Positions 60,537 to 64,000 of a stretch of DNA of 64,000 nt are shown here, piece by piece. A program made the position numbers and the translations under genes. The stretch comes from Dimorphilus gyrociliatus. Lineage: Eukaryota > Annelida > Polychaeta > Dinophilidae. The DNA lies in assembly GCA_904063045.1 (NCBI GenBank), contig CAJFCJ010000013.1, forward strand, positions 974,156 to 1,038,155, in the 5' to 3' direction. How positions within the stretch are numbered: position 1 is the first letter of the stretch; every line of letters starts with the position of its first letter. The notes below the pieces were generated by a model. That model made no database searches. It saw nothing but the letters and a program-made list of their open reading frames with translations, and was not told where the DNA came from.

Positions 60537-60656
60537 GTATACGGCCATACGACGTTACAAGCACCGGTTCTCGTCCGATCACCGAAGTTAAATGACGTAC
60601 GGCCCAGTCAGTACTTGGATGGGAGACCGCCTGGGAACACTGGGTGCCGTATTCTT
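60537..60656 (+). rRNA. 5S rRNA gene 11
   Basis: Consensus copy; TATAAATAGCCC upstream, terminator CTTTTACCTCTTTTTT. Confidence 0.93.
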
Positions 60657-61223
60657 TTACCTCTTTTTTCGTGAATTTTCTGTCCGTTCACTGTCGTTTT
60701 CCTCTCAATCTTTATTCATTTTCCTCGATAAGTCATTTCGATTGTATTTTTTCAACGAACCAAAAGATGTCTGAGCTATATTTCAGAAGAAAAGATGTTG
60801 AAGATATTGTATGTAAAGTTGAAATAATCACTTTGCCTAAACTGACTTTTCTGCTGACTTCGGCCAACTTTTCCTATTTTTGATCTCTCAATTTATCTCT
60901 TTTTTTGGATTCTATTTCCATTTCTTCTATCTGTTTACGCATACGCCTTTTCTCTTAGAGTTTTCTTTAACTGTATAAAACTATCTAGAAGGCGACAATA
61001 TATATTAAACGAAGAAACATAAAAATGTATTTCTATATAAAAAAAGAAACGAGTCGTCCATAGTGTTGAATCTGTTTTGAGAGTCCAATTGTGCTAGAAA
61101 GCAAACCAGTTGGTTTTGAAATCAGTGATAAACGATTTTCTTTGAGTAACGGAAACATCACTGAAAACTAAAATGGAACACATATGAAAGTTAGGACAGT
61201 TGACTGTTGAAAAAAAGACAAAA

Positions 61224-61244
61224 AGAATACGGCACCCAGTATAC
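61224..61244 (-). pseudogene. 5S rRNA deletion relic
   Basis: Only the 3' end (CTGGGTGCCGTATTC) and the first few bases of the 5' end (GTATAC) remain, fused at a GT. The interior of about 100 bp has been lost, consistent with deletion at 2-bp microhomology. The usual upstream flank (GTCTACTTAAAT on the plus strand) is still present. Confidence 0.7.
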
Positions 61245-61670
61245 AATAGTCTACTTAAATTTATGATATTTAAATGCAGTATAATTAATACCTAGTGACG
61301 TTTTAAAGATATTCTCCCCAAATAGCTTATGGTAATAGTCAATTCAGAAAGTAAAAAGAAAAAGAAAAGAAAAAAGGCAAAATTGACTTCACAGATAACG
61401 ATTTCAACATTCTCCATTCAATCTCTCAATCTCATTTAAATTTGCTGCATTATTGAAGTCATGTTCCCCTTGTTTAATGGTAGTTAATGCACATTGATAA
61501 ATTATCGATATTGTCAACCGTTTCTGAATATTGGATTTAACTAAATTTTATGATTCAACAAGAAAACCATGTCATTAACATTTTTTGACATGAATTGAAA
61601 GAAGAGATTTTGTGTCTATTGGACTTAATGCTATATTTGATACATGAACCTTAACATAGGCTACCTTATT

Positions 61671-61790
61671 GTATACGGCCATCTGACGTTACAAACACCG
61701 GTTCTCGTCCGATCACCGAAGTTAAATGACGTACAGCCCAGTCAGTACTTGAGTAGGAGACTTTCTGGGAACATTGGGTGCCGTATTCTT
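61671..61790 (+). pseudogene. Variant 5S copy (5S 13)
   Basis: Same diagnostic changes as at 54229 and 57569, AACATTGGG as at 57569, and no TATA-like box upstream. Confidence 0.75.
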
Positions 61791-62157
61791 TTTATCTTCT
61801 TTTATATTCCGTTTATTTTTCAACTAAAGTTCAAAGTTATTTTCATTTTATTTTGAATTATTAAAGATTGAACTCACTTTCAATCTTAGAATATTCGAAA
61901 AGTTGCGGATCTTCTCATTCATGTTTGTAATCCTTTCGCAATGATTTTCGCAAAGTTTGCTGATTTTTCGTAGACTTTATTTATTCTGTCACATCTTTAT
62001 CGTCAATATGAAAATGAGTACTAAAAATGAATTAGAGGATAAAAACTAAAGACAACAACAGGGAATGAATGACTGAGAAAGGAAAAAAGAGAAAAAAGAA
62101 TAAGGCACCACAGGAAAAAGACAGATGGTGGAAAGAAAGTAGAAGAAAAAAATGAAA

Positions 62158-62277
62158 AAGAATACGGCACCCAGTGTTCCCAGGCGGTCTCCCATCCAAG
62201 TACTGACTGGGCCGTACGTCATTTAACTTCGGTGATCGGACGAGAACCGGTGCTTGTAACGTCGTATGGCCGTATAC
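62158..62277 (-). rRNA. 5S rRNA gene 14
   Basis: Consensus copy with upstream TATAAATAGCGC on the minus strand. Confidence 0.93.
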
Positions 62278-63116
62278 AACAGTCTACTTAGATTTGCGCT
62301 ATTTATACAACAGCTATATTTAACCTTTTTTCTTCATATTCTTACAGAACATTGACTCCAACAAATAATGGCAGAGAGTCCTTTCTATCACTGACGTATA
62401 AAAGTATTTTTTTTAAATTTTAAGTACTTGCAATTCTTATATTAAAAAATATTGACAAACCAATTCTATTGCCCTTTTTGCAATGTAACATATTTTTCTT
62501 ATCTAGTTTGTATTACAAAAATTTTCAGTTTTATTAAAGAAAAGTTGCTCTCTTATTGAGTGATCTATTGAGTAGTAGATAATGTGTTAAATAGAGACTT
62601 TTAAAACAAGAACGTAAGCATTTCTTACATATAATTAAGAAAATATAATTAAGAATTTAAGAGTGACTTTCAATTTGCTTGGGGTTACTGTTCGAATGTC
62701 TTTTTCTTATTCTATTGTCAACTGATAATGTAATCCCTGTCATATTTTAATATAGGCGATATTGGTCGAGCATAGGGTTACACTTTCGGCAGCTTCCATT
62801 AATCTGGAAGAGTAATTTATATTCATAAGATAAAGACTATAACATTTTTGTGGTAGATCTCAAATGGCTTATAGTAGTTCGATTGTTGAGCTTCAATAGT
62901 TTGGATATGAGCCGGGATTGTCAATAGTTTGACAGATATTGGATTCGTAAAGACAATGTAATGACTAGAAGAGAGCAGAAGGAAAAAAATGTAATGGAAA
63001 ATGAAGTGAAAATCATCATTAGTTGAAAGAATTAAGTTTATGAGTTTTGTACAGAAATCTAGAATGACAGTTTTGAGAGGCAAAGAGAACGAAATTAGAA
63101 AGAAAGCAGTCGAAAA

Positions 63117-63236
63117 AAGAATACGGCACCCAGTGTTCCCAGGCGGTCTCCCATCCAAGTACTGACTGGGCCGTACGTCATTTAACTTCGGTGATCGGAC
63201 GAGAACCGGTGCTTGTAACGTCGTATGGCCGTATAC
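63117..63236 (-). rRNA. 5S rRNA gene 15
   Basis: Consensus copy; the upstream box is altered to TTTAAATAGCGC, which may weaken it. Confidence 0.92.
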
Positions 63237-63239
63237 AAT

Positions 63240-63770
63240 AGTCTACTTAACTATGCGCTATTTAAACAGCATCTGTATCTACCATTTTTTCTTCATATCC
63301 TTAAAAGAGTATCGACTTCGTTAAAATACTCAAAAAAACAGAAAAATGACTTAAAAGCTATAGATGGCATTCCTATGATCTACAATATGCGTATTATTTG
63401 GATGTGGTAGAAAACGGCCATAAATCTATGGTTTTACCCTAACCCTAACCCAGCCCTTGTTTTTACCTAACCTGTTTGAATACCCCTAACCCTTAGATGG
63501 GACCCTCCTAAGAACATATCAATAGTTATCTTATTCCTCCTAACCATTTCCCAGGCTGAAATCTAACTTTGAAATATTTCATTTATGGCCGTTTTCGACC
63601 GGTCCCGTATTATTTGAGGGAACTTTTATCAACATCCTACAATATCTTTCACTTTAGTTATCAATCAGATATTACTCTTCTTCACTTCATGGAAAAGACA
63701 GAAAGAAATGTATATAATACAAATCTTTCGCTGGATTATTGTTATCGCATAGATCGATAAGTTTGAGCAA
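63240..63770. repeat. Inverted copy of about 53,600-53,900 spacer
   Basis: The reverse complement of the spacer upstream of 5S gene 2 is recognisable on both sides of a 206-bp insertion at 63401-63606. Confidence 0.75.
63401..63606. mobile_element. 206-bp MITE with 20-bp inverted ends and 10-bp target duplication
   Basis: Left end GGTAGAAAACGGCCATAAAT (63406-63425) is the inverse of 63581-63600 (GGTCGAAAACGGCCATAAAT) with one mismatch. GTATTATTTG flanks both sides (63391-63400 and 63607-63616). The empty site is seen, inverted, at about 53,725-53,750. The interior includes CCCTAACCCTAACCC. The 9-10-bp duplication and non-coding length fit a Mutator-like non-autonomous element. Confidence 0.75.
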
Positions 63771-63943
63771 ATCGAGTAAAGTGAGTAAAAGTTTGTTCAG
63801 ATATGAACGATTACCTCGATTTGGTTGATAGATATGTTTCCGTTGTTTTATTTAATGAAGATATTACTGAAATATTCATGTTTTATGAATAATTTTGATA
63901 AAGGTACATGTAGTATAAATTGTGCATAGTTAAGTAGACTATT

Positions 63944-64000
63944 GTATACGGCCATACGACGTTACAAGCACCGGTTCTCGTCCGATCACCGAAGTTAAAT
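63944..64000 (+). rRNA. 5S rRNA gene 16 (cut by window end)
   Basis: First 57 nt of a consensus copy; TATAAATTGTGC lies 30 nt upstream. Confidence 0.9.

Larger units (their letters stand above)
61556..62290. repeat. Third copy of the 5S 3-4 segment (direct)
   Basis: Matches about 54,110-54,845 in the same orientation with scattered substitutions, carrying a variant 5S and a consensus minus-strand 5S. Confidence 0.8.

Noticed and set aside
53890-62290. Short frames beginning MTYGPVSTWMGDRLGTLGAV or containing VLVRSPKLNDVQPSQYL
   Set aside because: These are translations of 5S rRNA genes on either strand.
63430-63490. Telomere (CCCTAA repeats)
   Set aside because: Only two to three units inside a 206-bp MITE, with 5S genes continuing beyond; not a chromosome end.
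1-64000. tRNA or other structured RNA genes apart from 5S
   Set aside because: I saw no cloverleaf-like A/B box pair with an anticodon stem, but reading by eye could miss one; tRNAscan-SE and Infernal would decide.

Overview
The window is nuclear DNA of a small-genome animal. Protein genes are split by very short spliceosomal introns (mostly about 32-80 nt). The families are metazoan: Suv4-20, SEFIR, ROCO-TIR, a KRBA2/SCAND3-type integrase, BEL/Pao-like and Tc1/mariner elements, and Pol III 5S rRNA genes. AT content is high. The intron sizes fit a miniaturised or compact metazoan, but I cannot name the species from this sequence.

Layout. (1) 21-8651, plus strand: a 5'-truncated gene of at least 24 exons. 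It has about 20 phase-1/phase-1 cassette exons with near-stereotyped introns, 9 of 21 of which use GC-AG splice sites. A 4.7-kb exon of charged repeats follows. (2) 10333-10722: a small basic protein. (3) 10978-21054, minus strand: an uncharacterised small gene ('gene X') followed 193 bp later by a 27-exon gene for a protein of about 2,285 aa. Its domains are death-fold, an orphan COR-like domain, LRR, Roc GTPase, COR, a degenerate TIR and a TIR that keeps the NADase glutamate. (4) 21.2-32.5 kb: a graveyard of BEL/Pao-like, Tc1-like and LINE-like remnants. (5) 32481-33510: a compact SEFIR-domain gene. (6) 33992-34329: a truncated 5' piece of a Suv4-20 gene. (7) 34521-45237: a second copy of the gene X + ROCO-TIR-TIR pair, same order and strand. 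(8) 46545-47528: an intact but catalytically altered Tc3-like transposase. (9) 48852-50232: a two-exon integrase-derived gene with all three catalytic positions replaced. (10) 51026-51429: a small two-exon gene. (11) About 51.6 kb to the end: a disordered 5S rDNA cluster with copies on both strands, relics, segmental duplications, a partial copy of the integrase gene and a 206-bp MITE.

The most interesting system is the duplicated ROCO-TIR-TIR locus. All 26 splice junctions of copy A could be phased to give one open frame. Against copy B, the death-fold start, Roc GTPase and TIR segments are almost identical. The LRR, COR-like, gene X body and C-terminal tail have diverged strongly. This pattern suggests that gene conversion homogenises the signalling and effector parts while the sensing parts diversify. 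With the SEFIR gene between the copies, the region looks like a TIR-superfamily immune or cell-death gene cluster. That role is inferred; the domain order is read from sequence.
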